This document shows positions 8,886 to 18,607 of a DNA stretch of 64,000 bases, in pieces (within the stretch, counting starts at the first letter, position 1; the number at the start of each line of letters is the position of its first letter). Origin of the DNA: JABCPO02 sp963542845 (GTDB lineage: Bacteria; Bacillota; Clostridia; TANB77; CAG-508); assembly GCA_963542845.1 (NCBI GenBank), contig CAUTZA010000002.1, positions 60,687 to 124,686 of the forward strand, in the 5' to 3' direction. The notes below the pieces were generated by a model. It saw only the letters and a list, made by a program, of their open reading frames with translations, ran no database searches and had not been told where the DNA came from. The translations under genes and the position numbers were made by a program.

Positions 8886-10397
8886 ATGAAAATAAGAGAA
8901 ATAACTGGGATTATAGATGGGGAGCTTCTTTATCGGAAATTATGATGATGAAATACATGAGATAAAGCAAGATACAAGACTTATATCAAGAGGTGATACA
9001 TTTATTGCATTTAAAGGTGATAATATGGATGGAAATAAGTTTGTGTCAAATGCAATACAAGCAGGAGCAGCAACATGTATAGTTAATGACAGGGATATAG
9101 AAATTACAGATGAAATTATAAAAAGAAAGTGCAATATACTATATACGCCTGATTCATTAACAGCATTACAAAATATAATTGATTATAAGATGGATGAGAT
9201 AGATACAAAGGTTATTGCTGTAACACGGAAGTGTAGGAAAAACATCAACAAGAGAAGTGGTATCACATGTTTTAGAAACAGAACATACTGTTTTTAAAAC
9301 AAAGAAAAATTTTAATGGCATGAGAGGTTTGCCTATAACATGTAGTCAAATAGAAGATGAAGAAATAGCAGTTATAGAGATGGGAATGGATGGTATGGGA
9401 CAAATTCAAAAACTATCTACCATGATTAAACCATATATTGGTGTTATAACAAATATAGGCTCATCACATATAGGAAAACTTCGGAAGTGTAGAAAATATA
9501 CTTACAGCAAAAATGGAAATAATATCAGGGATAAGAGAGGGCGGATTTCTTATTCTAAATGCTGATGATAAGATGCTAAAAACGGTTATAGAAAATTTTG
9601 ATAAATATACATCAAATTTAGGAAAAAACATTACTCTTATAACATACGGCATAGAAAACAAAAATGCAGATTTTGTTGCTGAAATAGTAGAAAAAACAGA
9701 AATAAGTACAAAGATAAAAGTTAAGATACAAGATATCGAACTTGAGTTTGAAATAAATACTGTAGGAATTCACAATGTATATAATTCACTTGCAGCAATA
9801 GTAATTTCTAAGATATTTGATATAAAACTAGAAAATGTAAAGAAAGCATTGGTAAATATGAAAGTAACTGAACATAGAATGGACAAATTTGTTATAGGAA
9901 AAAATATAACGATATATGATGATGCATATAATGCAAGCTATGAATCTGTAAAAGCAGCAATCGATGTTATAAGTAATATAAAACAAGAAGAAGCAGGAAG
10001 AAAAATATATATCTTAGGAGATATATTAGAACTTGGTGAATTTTCAGAAAGATATCATAAAAAGATAGCGGATTATTTAACGGTTAAAGGATATGATATT
10101 GTGATTACAGCAGGTGAGAATGCTGAAACAATAATGGAAGAACTTAATAAAGACATTATAGAACAAAATATGGAAGAAAAAAGAAAAGTATTCCATTATG
10201 CAGATTATAATGAAGTTATACAACATTTAGACATATTAAAAGAAAATGACATAGTTTTAGTAAAAGCATCAAATGGAATGAAGTTTTCTAATATAATAAA
10301 ATATCTAAAAGAAAAAGACCAAGAAGAAGTGGAAAAAGAAATGGAACAAGCTTTAGAACAAGATACAAATTTAAGTACACAATTAAATGGAATATAA
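8886..10397 (+). CDS. murF: UDP-MurNAc-tripeptide:D-Ala-D-Ala ligase MurF, with three +1 shifts at CGG
   Basis: MurF adds D-Ala-D-Ala to the UDP-MurNAc peptide, the last cytoplasmic step of peptidoglycan precursor synthesis. The reconstructed protein is about 502 residues, with a charged C-terminal tail beyond the usual end. It shows RLISRGDTFIAFKG, the ATP loop TGSVGKTST (residue 114 is its first glycine), KKNFN, EMGMDG, and DDAYNAS. Three in-frame CGG codons break the frame: 8934-8936 (after TAT, codon 16), 9226-9228 (after ACA, just before the ATP loop) and 9482-9484 (after CTT). Each is repaired by skipping the C and reading GGA. Read without shifts, translation from the true start would end two codons beyond the first site. 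The ATG at 8886 was chosen because it restores the MKIREITGIIDG N-terminus. Confidence 0.93.
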
Positions 10398-10410
10398 GGG
10401 AAAAGAAAAA

Positions 10411-11157
10411 ATGACTTTAGATGAAAAATGTAAAGAAATAGCAAAAGATGTTATAAAAGATTATAGTATATTAAGTGAAAACATGCTTAAAAAAGAGGAA
10501 AGTGACTTATTAAAAACTAATTGGAATGCATTCCTTCTAGGCCTTATATCAGACCAATCTGTAAAAGCAGAAATGGCATGGAGACTTCCATATAATTTAG
10601 AAAAAAGGTTAGGATATTTCGATTTTGAGAGAATATTAAAAGAAGAAAGTGTGGAATCTTTAGAAAATATAATAAAGGAAAAACCAGCACTTCATAGATA
10701 TCCAAGAAAAATGGCAGAATACATATATACTGCTGTAGAAAAAGTGGTAAATGAATATTCTTCAGATATTTCAAATATATGGAAAGATAATAAGGATGCT
10801 GAAATCATTGTTAAAAAGTTAGAAGAATTTAAAGGAATAAGTCATAAAAAAGCTGCACTAGGAACACTTCTTTTGGTAAGAGACTTTGGAGTTTCTTTAG
10901 AAAATCTATCATGTATAGATATTGCATATGATGTACATGTAAGAAGAGTATTTTTAAGAATGGGCCTTGTAGAAAAGGATAATATAAAAGAGGTTACAGA
11001 AAAAGCAAGATTCATATGTAAAAACTTCCCTGGTTCTTTAACACTTCCATTTTGGGTTGTAGGAAGAGAATATTGTAGACCACAAAATCCTAAATGTAGT
11101 GAATGTAGGTTAAGTGAGTTTTGCGAAAAGAAGATAGAACTTGGAACAGATATATAA
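10411..11157 (+). CDS. HhH-GPD iron-sulfur DNA glycosylase (endonuclease III-like)
   Basis: About 248 residues. A helix-hairpin-helix region (LEEFKGISHKKAALGTLLL) has lysines where endonuclease III has its catalytic lysine. It is followed by IDIAYDVHVRRVFLRMGL with the conserved aspartate. The C-terminal cluster loop C-x6-C-x2-C-x5-C (CRPQNPKCSECRLSEFC) binds a 4Fe-4S cluster. The N-terminal half differs from classical Nth, so it may be a variant with other base specificity. An upstream in-frame ATG at 10387 overlaps murF. The ATG at 10411, with AAGGGA nine bases before it, is the likelier start. It follows murF directly and ends at a terminator. Confidence 0.8.
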   Translation: MTLDEKCKEIAKDVIKDYSILSENMLKKEESDLLKTNWNAFLLGLISDQSVKAEMAWRLPYNLEKRLGYFDFERILKEESVESLENIIKEKPALHRYPRKMAEYIYTAVEKVVNEYSSDISNIWKDNKDAEIIVKKLEEFKGISHKKAALGTLLLVRDFGVSLENLSCIDIAYDVHVRRVFLRMGLVEKDNIKEVTEKARFICKNFPGSLTLPFWVVGREYCRPQNPKCSECRLSEFCEKKIELGTDI

Positions 11158-11170
11158 ATAAAAATATATT

Positions 11171-11208
11171 AGATTATATAAGAAAAATACTTGTATAATC
11201 TATTTTTT
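11171..11208 (+). terminator. Rho-independent terminator
   Basis: AGATTATA pairs with TATAATCT across a 15-base loop and is followed by seven T residues. It closes the murF-glycosylase unit. Confidence 0.8.
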
Positions 11209-11323
11209 TGTAGGTATAATAAAAATAGCGTAAATAGTAGAAAAAATAAAAATAGTATGATATTATAAAAATATTGTTTTAGCTATTGACATAGTTAATA
11301 AAAAAGAAGAAAGGTAAACTAAC

Positions 11324-14161
11324 ATGGGAATATTAAAAAAGATATTTAAATCATATAGTGATAAAGAAGTAAAAAGAATAGAACCATTAATAAAAAAGAT
11401 TAATGATTTAGAAAAAGAAATAGAAAAACTAAGTGATTCAGAATTATCTAAAAAAACAGAATATTTTAAAGAACAGCTAGCTGGAGGTAAAACATTAGAC
11501 GATATTTTACCAGAAGCTTTTGCAGTAGTTCGTGAAGCATCAAAAAGAGCAATAGGTTTAAGACATTATGATGTACAATTAATAGGTGGGATAATATTAC
11601 ACCAAGGAAGAATTGCAGAAATGAAAACTGGTGAAGGTAAAACATTAGTAGAAACATTACCAGCATATTTAAATGCATTAACAGGAAAAGGTGTACATAT
11701 TGTTACAGTTAATGAATATTTGGCAAAACGTGATAGTGAATGGATGGGTAAAATTTTTAAATTCTTAGGAATGACAGTTGGACTTAATTTAAATCAAATG
11801 ACTTCAAACCAAAAGAGAAAACAATACCAAACAGATATAATGTATACAACAAATAATGAACTTGGATTTGATTATTTAAGAGACAATATGGTTATATACA
11901 AAGAAGATATGGTACAAAGACCACTTAACTATGCAATAGTGGATGAAATTGACTCAATCTTGATAGATGAAGCTAGAACACCACTTATAATATCTGGTAG
12001 AAGTACAAAATCTACAGACTTATACAAAAAGGCAGATAGTTTTGTAAGAACATTAGAGAAGAAAGAAATTATCGAAGAAGATTCTAAGAATAAGGAACAA
12101 GCAGAAGAATTAGATAAATATGATTATGTTGTAAACTTAAAGAATAGAACTGCAACACTTACAGGAAAAGGTGCGAAAAAAGCAGAAGAATATTTTGGAC
12201 TTGATAATTTAAATGAACTTGATAATGCAGATATAGTTCATAATATTAATCAAGCGTTACAAGCACATGGTATTATGAGAAATGATATTGACTATATAGT
12301 TAAAGATGGAGAAGTACTAATAGTTGATGAATTTACAGGTCGTATAATGGAAGGAAGAAGATATTCTAACCGGATTACACCAAGCTATAGAAGCTAAAGA
12401 ACAAGTAAGAATTGCAGACGAATCAAAAACACTTGCAACAATAACATTCCAAAACTTTTTTAGAATATATGATAAATTAGCAGGGATGACAGGTACTGCA
12501 ATGACAGAAGACAAAGAATTCAAAGAAATATATAATCTTGATGTTGTTACAATACCAACAAATTTACCAGTAATTAGAAAAGATAATAATGATATAATAT
12601 ACAAAACAGAAGATGCTAAATTTAAAGCAGTTATAGAAGAAATAAAAGAAGCACATGAAAAAGGACAACCAGTGCTTGTAGGTACAGCATCTATAGAAAA
12701 TTCTGAAAAAATAAGTAAACTTCTTAAAAAAGAAGGATTAAAACACGAAGTTTTAAATGCTAAGAACCATGAAAAAGAAGCAGAAATAGTAGCACAAGCA
12801 GGTAAATATGGAGCGATAACAATAGCAACAAATATGGCAGGACGTGGTACTGACATTATGCTTGGAGGAAATAGTGAATTTTTAGCAGTAGAAGAAATGA
12901 GAAGAAAAGGTAGAACAGAAGCAGAAATCGCAGAAGCTACTGCATATAATGATACTGACGATGAATATATACTAGAACTTAGAAAAGAATATAGGGATTT
13001 AAATAAAAAGTTTAAAGATGAAATCGAAGAAGAAAAAGAAAAAGTTATTGCAGCTGGTGGTCTTAAGATAATAGGTACTGAAAGACATGATTCAAGAAGA
13101 ATTGATAATCAGTTAAGAGGTAGAAGTGGACGTCAAGGAGACCCAGGAGAATCAATATTCTACCTATCATTAGATGATAAATTAATGCACATATTTGGTG
13201 GAGATCATGTTGCAAGATTTTATGATAAGCTTGCAATAGATGAAAGCATGCCAATTCAAGTAGGATTCATATCTAAAGCTTTAGAAAATGCACAAAAAAG
13301 AGTTGAAGGTATAAACTTTGACAGTAGAAAAAGAACTCTTAACTATGATGATGTTATGAATGCACAAAGAGAAATAATATATGCACAAAGAAGAGTTGTA
13401 TTAGATGGTGAAGATGTTGATGATATAATTCAAAAAATGGTAACAGATACAGTTGATGAAATTGTAAATACATACCAAGATGATATTGAAAATAACAACT
13501 TAAATAAACCATTATTTAAACAAGAAATTATAAATCTTTTAACAATTGATTCTGTTCCAGAACTTGAAAAAGAAAAAGTAGAAGAAGTTAAAGAAGAAAA
13601 ATCAGACAATAAAAAGAAAAAAGAAAAGAATCAAAATCTAAAAAAGCTATAATAAACCATGAAATATTAAGAAAAGAATTAAAAGAAAAAGCATTAGAAA
13701 TCTTAAAAGAAAAGAAAGAAAAAATAGGAAAAGAATTCCCAGAACTTGAAAGAGTAGTAATGCTTAAAGTTGTTGATGATAAGTGGATGGAACATTTAGA
13801 TAACATGGAAGACCTAAGAAATGGTATTGGACTTAGAGGATATGCACAAAAAGATCCTGTTGTACAATACAGAATTGAAGGTACATACATGTTTGAAGAA
13901 ATGATAACAGAAATTAAGCTTGAAATAACTAAACTTATGATGCATGTATACAAAGATGAACATGCAGAAAGAACACAAAGTGTTGAAATAACAGGAGAAC
14001 TTGTAGGACAAGGTGTTCATATAGATAAAGAACCACCTAAACCAAAAACAGAAAAAGGAACTCCAGTAGTAAACAAGGAAATAAAAGTTGGTAGAAACGA
14101 AAAATGTCCTTGTGGAAGTGGTAAGAAATACAAGAACTGTTGTGGGAAAGATAAAAAATAA
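11324..14161 (+). CDS. secA: Preprotein translocase ATPase SecA, with one CGG +1 shift and one separate -1 break
   Basis: SecA drives Sec-dependent export. The rebuilt protein is about 945 residues: Walker A MKTGEGKTL (GEGKT at 103-107), VDEIDSILIDEAR, the IATNMAGRGTDI helicase motif, RGRSGRQGDPG, the helical scaffold HNNNYDD-type NYDDVMNAQRE, and a C-terminal zinc SEC-C motif CPCGSGKKYKNCC. Two breaks occur. At 12371-12373 AAC is followed by CGG; skipping C restores RRYSNGLHQAIEAKE. A second, different break lies between 13613 and 13650 in a purine-rich run (six A at 13617-13622). There the frame must move -1 to reach SKKAIINHEILRKEL and the C-terminal third. That second break could be a one-base deletion, polymerase slippage or an assembly error. 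The start has AGAAAGG upstream. Confidence 0.92.
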
Positions 14162-14183
14162 TTGAACAAAAAGTGAAAAGATT

Positions 14184-14206
14184 AGTCCGTATTTACGGGC
14201 TTTTCT
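14184..14206 (+). terminator. Rho-independent terminator of secA
   Basis: AGTCCGT pairs with ACGGGCT across a short loop and is followed by TTTTCTTT, 23 bases after the secA stop. Confidence 0.7.
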
Positions 14207-14329
14207 TTATAGTAATAATTTAGAATAATATTAAAATAGAGATTATAATTAAATTACAGAGAATGATTTTAATTTTTAATATATGATATAATACATGTAT
14301 AAATAGAATTAAATTACGAAGGAGAAAAA

Positions 14330-16033
14330 ATGAAGCACCTAGCTGTTATAGATGATTCAAAAGATTTTCTGAAAAAAATTGCATATAATATAATTTATGG
14401 GAGAAAATTTAAAAAATTAAATATTGACAAGAGTTTATCAGACAGCTTAATAGATAGAAGAAAAGATTATTATGCAAAAGATATTCTTAAACTAATAAAT
14501 AAAAGCAAGAACAGAGATGAATTTTCAACTAATATTATAGATTATTTGAAATTAAAAGGAAGCAATGCTTATGCAAATTCATTATTAATAGGTAATGTTA
14601 CAGGGAAGTATTATTTTAATAATTTTTATTATGATTCAGTTAAAGAATTAAACTTAGATGCATTTATCAAAGATAATGAAGACTTTATTCAAGATTTAAA
14701 ATCACATTTTGTAGAATATGTTATAAGTAATAATAAACACAAAAATACTTTTGCAGAAAGAATACAAACTGGAAAATCTCTTATGAAGGATTTGTCTCAG
14801 GATTTAAATAAAGAAGAAGTGATTAAAGATTTTGATAGGGTATTAAATGGTGAAGAAACAAATGATGATTATACAAAGCCTCAAGTGGTATCAAATTATT
14901 TAATGAAAACAATTGGTATATATACAAGAGAAGATATAAAGGAAAATTTTGATTTTGTGTTATATGATATAGGTAGAGGTGATAATAACAATATTGATGA
15001 AAGAAGAAGAAAATATTTGTTGCACAGTAATTTATCAAATAATCAATTGAGAAAAATAGAAGAAGCAAAAGTTTTAAAACTAAGACTACAAAAAATTAAT
15101 GGAGAAGTATCAGAACAATTAATATCTAGATTAAATAATATAGAAAATAATTTAGATGAAAACATTACTGAACTTGAAGAGATATATAGTGATTATGAAG
15201 TTTTATCCAGAGAAGATTTAATTGAAAACTTATTTGTACCTGAATATGATGTTACAATTGTAGAAAATGTTTCAGATTTAAAACCACAGTTAATTCACCA
15301 GTTTATAAGAAATCCAGAAAAATTTAGAAATAAGGAAATAGAGAAAATAAAAGAAAAAATTATAAAAGAAAGATTTGATAAAAATAATAGCCAAGAATTA
15401 ACAGAGGATGAACAAGAGAGATTAAATGAATTAATAAATAGAGTAGATGAAAATCTTAATCAGTATAAAGTTAATTATTCTACTGATGGTAAAGAAATGA
15501 TATATACTGATTCATCGGGGTTTGATAGATACAAGTCAGACACAAGTAATCAAATATCAGCATCAGTATTTGAAGGAAAAGAATTTGTTGAATCTCCGGA
15601 GGTTGGGATTATTGGAGTAGGTTTTAATGAAGAAACACTAACAACAGATGCAATTGCAATTTCTTCTAATAGTTATAAGACAACAAATAAAGGAATTAAT
15701 AATCTTGAATATAATGAAGAAAATGAGTTTGAAGAAATGAGTTCTACATTTTCAGAATTAATAAAATCAAAAGGACGATCTGAAATTGTTATGCATAGAA
15801 GAGGGATGGATTTTGATACAAAAGCAAGTTATATTTTTGCAACAATAGATAGTTCTAATAAAAAACAAACATCTGGAATAATGAATGAAATAGAACAAAT
15901 TAGAAAAAAAGAAGGCTTAAAAGTTGTAATATATGATAAATACAAAATCATAGAATCTATGGAAAAAGATAGACAATTACAAGATAAAGAAGAAAAAGAC
16001 AAAGACAAAGAGGAAGAAGATAGGGAGAGGTAA
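14330..16033 (+). CDS. Large hypothetical protein, unknown function
   Basis: 567 residues, not recognised. No signal peptide or membrane helix is seen. The middle (about 230-370) is rich in Glu, Lys, Asn and Leu and looks alpha-helical, partly coiled coil. A more compact C-terminal part has VGIIGVGFNEETLTTDAIAIS and GRSEIVMHRRGMDFDTKASY, which looks like a folded domain. The last 25 residues are almost all charged (DKEEKDKDKEEEDRER). A clear AAGGAG lies before the ATG and a TATAAT-like box lies at about 14286. It stands alone between secA and the DUF1653 gene. A protein involved in cell-specific interaction or defence is possible, but nothing in the sequence decides this. Confidence 0.7.
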   Translation: MKHLAVIDDSKDFLKKIAYNIIYGRKFKKLNIDKSLSDSLIDRRKDYYAKDILKLINKSKNRDEFSTNIIDYLKLKGSNAYANSLLIGNVTGKYYFNNFYYDSVKELNLDAFIKDNEDFIQDLKSHFVEYVISNNKHKNTFAERIQTGKSLMKDLSQDLNKEEVIKDFDRVLNGEETNDDYTKPQVVSNYLMKTIGIYTREDIKENFDFVLYDIGRGDNNNIDERRRKYLLHSNLSNNQLRKIEEAKVLKLRLQKINGEVSEQLISRLNNIENNLDENITELEEIYSDYEVLSREDLIENLFVPEYDVTIVENVSDLKPQLIHQFIRNPEKFRNKEIEKIKEKIIKERFDKNNSQELTEDEQERLNELINRVDENLNQYKVNYSTDGKEMIYTDSSGFDRYKSDTSNQISASVFEGKEFVESPEVGIIGVGFNEETLTTDAIAISSNSYKTTNKGINNLEYNEENEFEEMSSTFSELIKSKGRSEIVMHRRGMDFDTKASYIFATIDSSNKKQTSGIMNEIEQIRKKEGLKVVIYDKYKIIESMEKDRQLQDKEEKDKDKEEEDRER

Positions 16034-16075
16034 ATTTAGTTGACTATAAATTTAGGTAATTTTTCCCCCCTATTC

Positions 16076-16104
16076 TTGACATTGAGTTACTTGAAATATA
16101 TCCT
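16076..16104 (+). promoter_or_regulatory. Possible promoter of the DUF1653 gene
   Basis: A perfect -35 TTGACA at 16076-16081 is followed after 17 bases by TATCCT at 16099-16104. The gene starts 33 bases further on, with AAGGAGG before its ATG. The first 11 bases are repeated at 5918-5928, where no suitable -10 box is present. Confidence 0.45.
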
Positions 16105-16136
16105 TAAAGTAATAAGAATTTAAGGAGGAATAATTT

Positions 16137-16424
16137 ATGAAAAGAAATTTTTATAAAGGTGATATTGTTCAACATTTTAAAAGAGAAACAATAACTGAAG
16201 AACAATTAAAAGAAAAACCTAACTTATACTTGTATGAAATTATTGGTACTGCAAGAAATACTGAAAGCAAAGAAGAAGTTATGGTATATAAACCATTATA
16301 TCCAACAGAATGTATGAATGGAGTTGATTTTGTAGTAAGACCATTGGAAATGTTTATGTCAGATGTAGATCGAGATAAATATCCAAATATTTCTCAAAAA
16401 TATCGTTTTGAATTAAAAAAATAA
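16137..16424 (+). CDS. DUF1653 protein
   Basis: 95 residues. The pattern VQHFKRE...LYLYEIIGTARNTESKEEVMVY, then VRPLEMFMSDVD and KYPNISQKYRFE, matches DUF1653, a small soluble domain of unknown function found widely in bacteria. This copy covers the whole domain with few extra residues. The ATG has TTAAGGAGG upstream. A strong terminator follows at 16462-16498, so it is monocistronic. Confidence 0.8.
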   Translation: MKRNFYKGDIVQHFKRETITEEQLKEKPNLYLYEIIGTARNTESKEEVMVYKPLYPTECMNGVDFVVRPLEMFMSDVDRDKYPNISQKYRFELKK

Positions 16425-16461
16425 TGAAATCAGTAAGAGATTTTTGAAATTAATAACTACG

Positions 16462-16498
16462 GCAAAAAGAGACTTAAATAATGTTTAAGTCTTTTTGC
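16462..16498 (+). terminator. Rho-independent terminator
   Basis: GCAAAAAGAGACTTAAA pairs with TTTAAGTCTTTTTGC around a short loop, downstream of the DUF1653 gene. Confidence 0.85.
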
Positions 16499-16564
16499 AT
16501 ATTATGATTTTTAATATAGAAAAAATGATTATAGAGTTGTATAATTTTAAATATAAGGTAGAAA

Positions 16565-17143
16565 ATGGAAGAAAAATTGAATAGATTGTATGCAGAATGC
16601 ATAAAAGAATTAAATATGGTAGGTATAGATATATTAGATGAAAAATACTATGGAAAAATAGATATATCTATTGCTAAGAGAAATAATAAGAGATATGGAT
16701 GTTGTAGACAAGAAGAACCTGATAATAAGTACAAGGTTGTGAGCAAAATTGGAAGAAGAAAGATAATAAAGTATGAAAGGTTTAATAAACATCATATTGA
16801 AATTAGTAAATGGGTCTTAGAACTTGAAGATAATATTATAAAAAATACAATAATCCATGAACTTATACATTGTATACCATATTGTAATAATCATGGTTCA
16901 GAGTTTAAAAAATATGCTAAATTAATAAATAATACTTATGGTTATGATATATCTAGAGTTGGAGACAAGAAAAAAGATTATGAAAAAAGTAACTTAGAAT
17001 ATTCTGAAGGACAAAAGTATAATTATAAGGTGGTGTGTAAAGGCTGTGACCAAGAATTTTACAGACAGAGGATTAATAAAGATTTTACTAAAAAGTATGT
17101 TTGTGGTAAGTGTAAGAGTAAGTTTGAGGTAATTAAGAATTAG
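16565..17143 (+). CDS. SprT-like zinc metalloprotease domain protein
   Basis: 192 residues. The zincin motif HELIH is at residues 98-102, with a third likely ligand His110 in NNHGSEFKKYA, as in SprT/Spartan-like proteins. The C-terminal zinc ribbon has CKGC and CGKC pairs (about 159-186). The SprT family includes proteases that cut DNA-protein crosslinks; the bacterial members are poorly studied. A weak AAGG precedes the ATG at 16565. The next gene begins 17 bases after the stop, so the two probably share a transcript. I see the zincin and ribbon motifs directly. The DNA-repair role is only inferred from the family. Confidence 0.8.
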   Translation: MEEKLNRLYAECIKELNMVGIDILDEKYYGKIDISIAKRNNKRYGCCRQEEPDNKYKVVSKIGRRKIIKYERFNKHHIEISKWVLELEDNIIKNTIIHELIHCIPYCNNHGSEFKKYAKLINNTYGYDISRVGDKKKDYEKSNLEYSEGQKYNYKVVCKGCDQEFYRQRINKDFTKKYVCGKCKSKFEVIKN

Positions 17144-17159
17144 TGAAAGAAGGACTTTT

Positions 17160-18054
17160 ATGAAAAAAATGCAGTTTCTAGGAATAAAATGGAAAGAAGG
17201 TGTTCCATATATATTATATTATGATAATTTCAATAAAAAGATGATCTATGAACAATGTGTTCGGAACAATTAAAATAAAAAAGGGGAAAAGAAAATATTG
17301 CAGAGGTTATTACGATCTGTTAAAAAGAGAAAATATTCCATGTAGCTCATATGAGGATTTAACAGGTAGTGTATATTCACAGTGCAAACAGTGTCAAATA
17401 AAATCAGGGTTTGATCTGTGCCTTAGATGTAATGGAAGTGATTGCAATAGTAGTAGTGAAAAAGCAAGAAAATTTTGTGGCCAGGAACACTATGTATATA
17501 TAGCATATTTTGCAAATGATAAATTTAAAGTTGGTGTTACAGCAGGTTACAGGAAATATGAGAGATTATTAGAACAAGGAGCAATATATTCTATATTTGT
17601 AGCAAAAACACCAAATGGGAAAATTGCACGACAAGTAGAAAATTATATATCAAGTTTAGGAATTGTACAAAAAGTTAGTGTGTCATATAAAATCAATAAT
17701 ATTCTAAGTTACAAGGATGCTAAAGAAATAAAAAAACTATTGATAAATGAGTATCGTATGGTTAAAGATAAAATTGATAAGGTATATGAAGGGTATTTGA
17801 TTAATCCAGAGTATAATAATTTTGAAAAAATGCTTAATGGAGTAAAAGAAAAGTTTAGTAATAGTGTAGAGCAACTAAATTTATTTGGAGAAAGTGAAAT
17901 TCAAGAATATATAACTTATGAAAAAGAGGTAGATCCAGAAAATATAGTTGGTGAGAACATGGCAACGATAGGAAGTATACTTTTGTTAAAAAAAGGAGAT
18001 AAGTATATAGCTGTAAATATGAAAAAACTTGAAGGATGGGAAGTAGAACTTTAA
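17160..18054 (+). CDS. DUF2797 family protein, with +1 shift at CGG
   Basis: The ATG at 17160 has AGAAGGAC upstream and opens a 34-codon frame that ends three codons past a CGG (17262-17264, after GTT). Skipping the C gives GTT-GGA-ACA and continues into the long downstream frame, a 297-residue protein. Without this shift the gene would seem to start at an internal ATG (17248) with no binding site. The protein has a zinc-binding cysteine set (CKQC, CLRC, CNSSS, FCGQEHYVY) and HYVYIAYFANDKFKVGVTA followed by a conserved Arg and QGA, the DUF2797 pattern, which loosely resembles GIY-YIG nucleases. The cellular role is unknown. Confidence 0.82.
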
Positions 18055-18088
18055 GTATATAATACAAGGAATAAAAGGAAGAGACAAA

Positions 18089-18607
18089 ATGGGGAAAAAA
18101 CAAAATAAAAAGCATTTGCCAGTATTTGGAGTAGGACCATTAATTGTATTACCTCAAATAATATTAACAATTGTAGGAATAGTATTAACAGAAAAAGGAA
18201 TATTTACAGATTGGAGTTTTAGAACATTAAAAATACCGCTATTAGTACTTGGGGTAGTTATCATATTTTGTGGAATACTACTATTTTATGGAGCAGTATT
18301 TAAATCAAAAATAGATAGAAATATTAAGAAAAACATTCTTGTAACAGATGGAGTTTATGGAATTGTAAGAAATCCAATATATAGTGCATATTATTTGGTG
18401 TGCCTGGGGGTCATCCTTATAGAAAATAATTATATACTATTTTTAGTTCCAATTTTAGGATATGTATATATGACAATTATTTTAAAGAATACAGAAGAAA
18501 AGTGGCTGTTTGAGGTTTATGGAGAAAAGTATGTTGAATATTGCAAGAAAGTAAATAGGTGTATACCTAAAATTAGGATAATAAAAAAGGAGGAAGAAAT
18601 AATATGA
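18089..18607 (+). CDS. Isoprenylcysteine carboxyl methyltransferase-family membrane protein
   Basis: 172 residues with about four membrane helices. The C-terminal signature GVYGIVRNPIYSAYY and EEKWLFEVYGEKYVEYCKKV is that of the ICMT/PEMT-like membrane methyltransferases, which use SAM; substrates of the bacterial members are mostly unknown. The ATG at 18089 has AAAGGAAGAG upstream. It overlaps the gpmA start by four bases (ATGA type), so translation of the two is probably coupled. Confidence 0.8.
   Translation: MGKKQNKKHLPVFGVGPLIVLPQIILTIVGIVLTEKGIFTDWSFRTLKIPLLVLGVVIIFCGILLFYGAVFKSKIDRNIKKNILVTDGVYGIVRNPIYSAYYLVCLGVILIENNYILFLVPILGYVYMTIILKNTEEKWLFEVYGEKYVEYCKKVNRCIPKIRIIKKEEEII

Noticed and set aside
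16076..16086. Insertion-sequence end suggested by the repeated 11-base motif
   Set aside because: No transposase remains, inverted ends or target duplication are visible at either copy.
17262..17264. Reassignment of CGG to another amino acid in the normal triplet frame
   Set aside because: At the 24 sites the zero frame soon runs into a stop codon or loses all family similarity, whatever residue CGG encodes. A frame change is needed, not only a new meaning.
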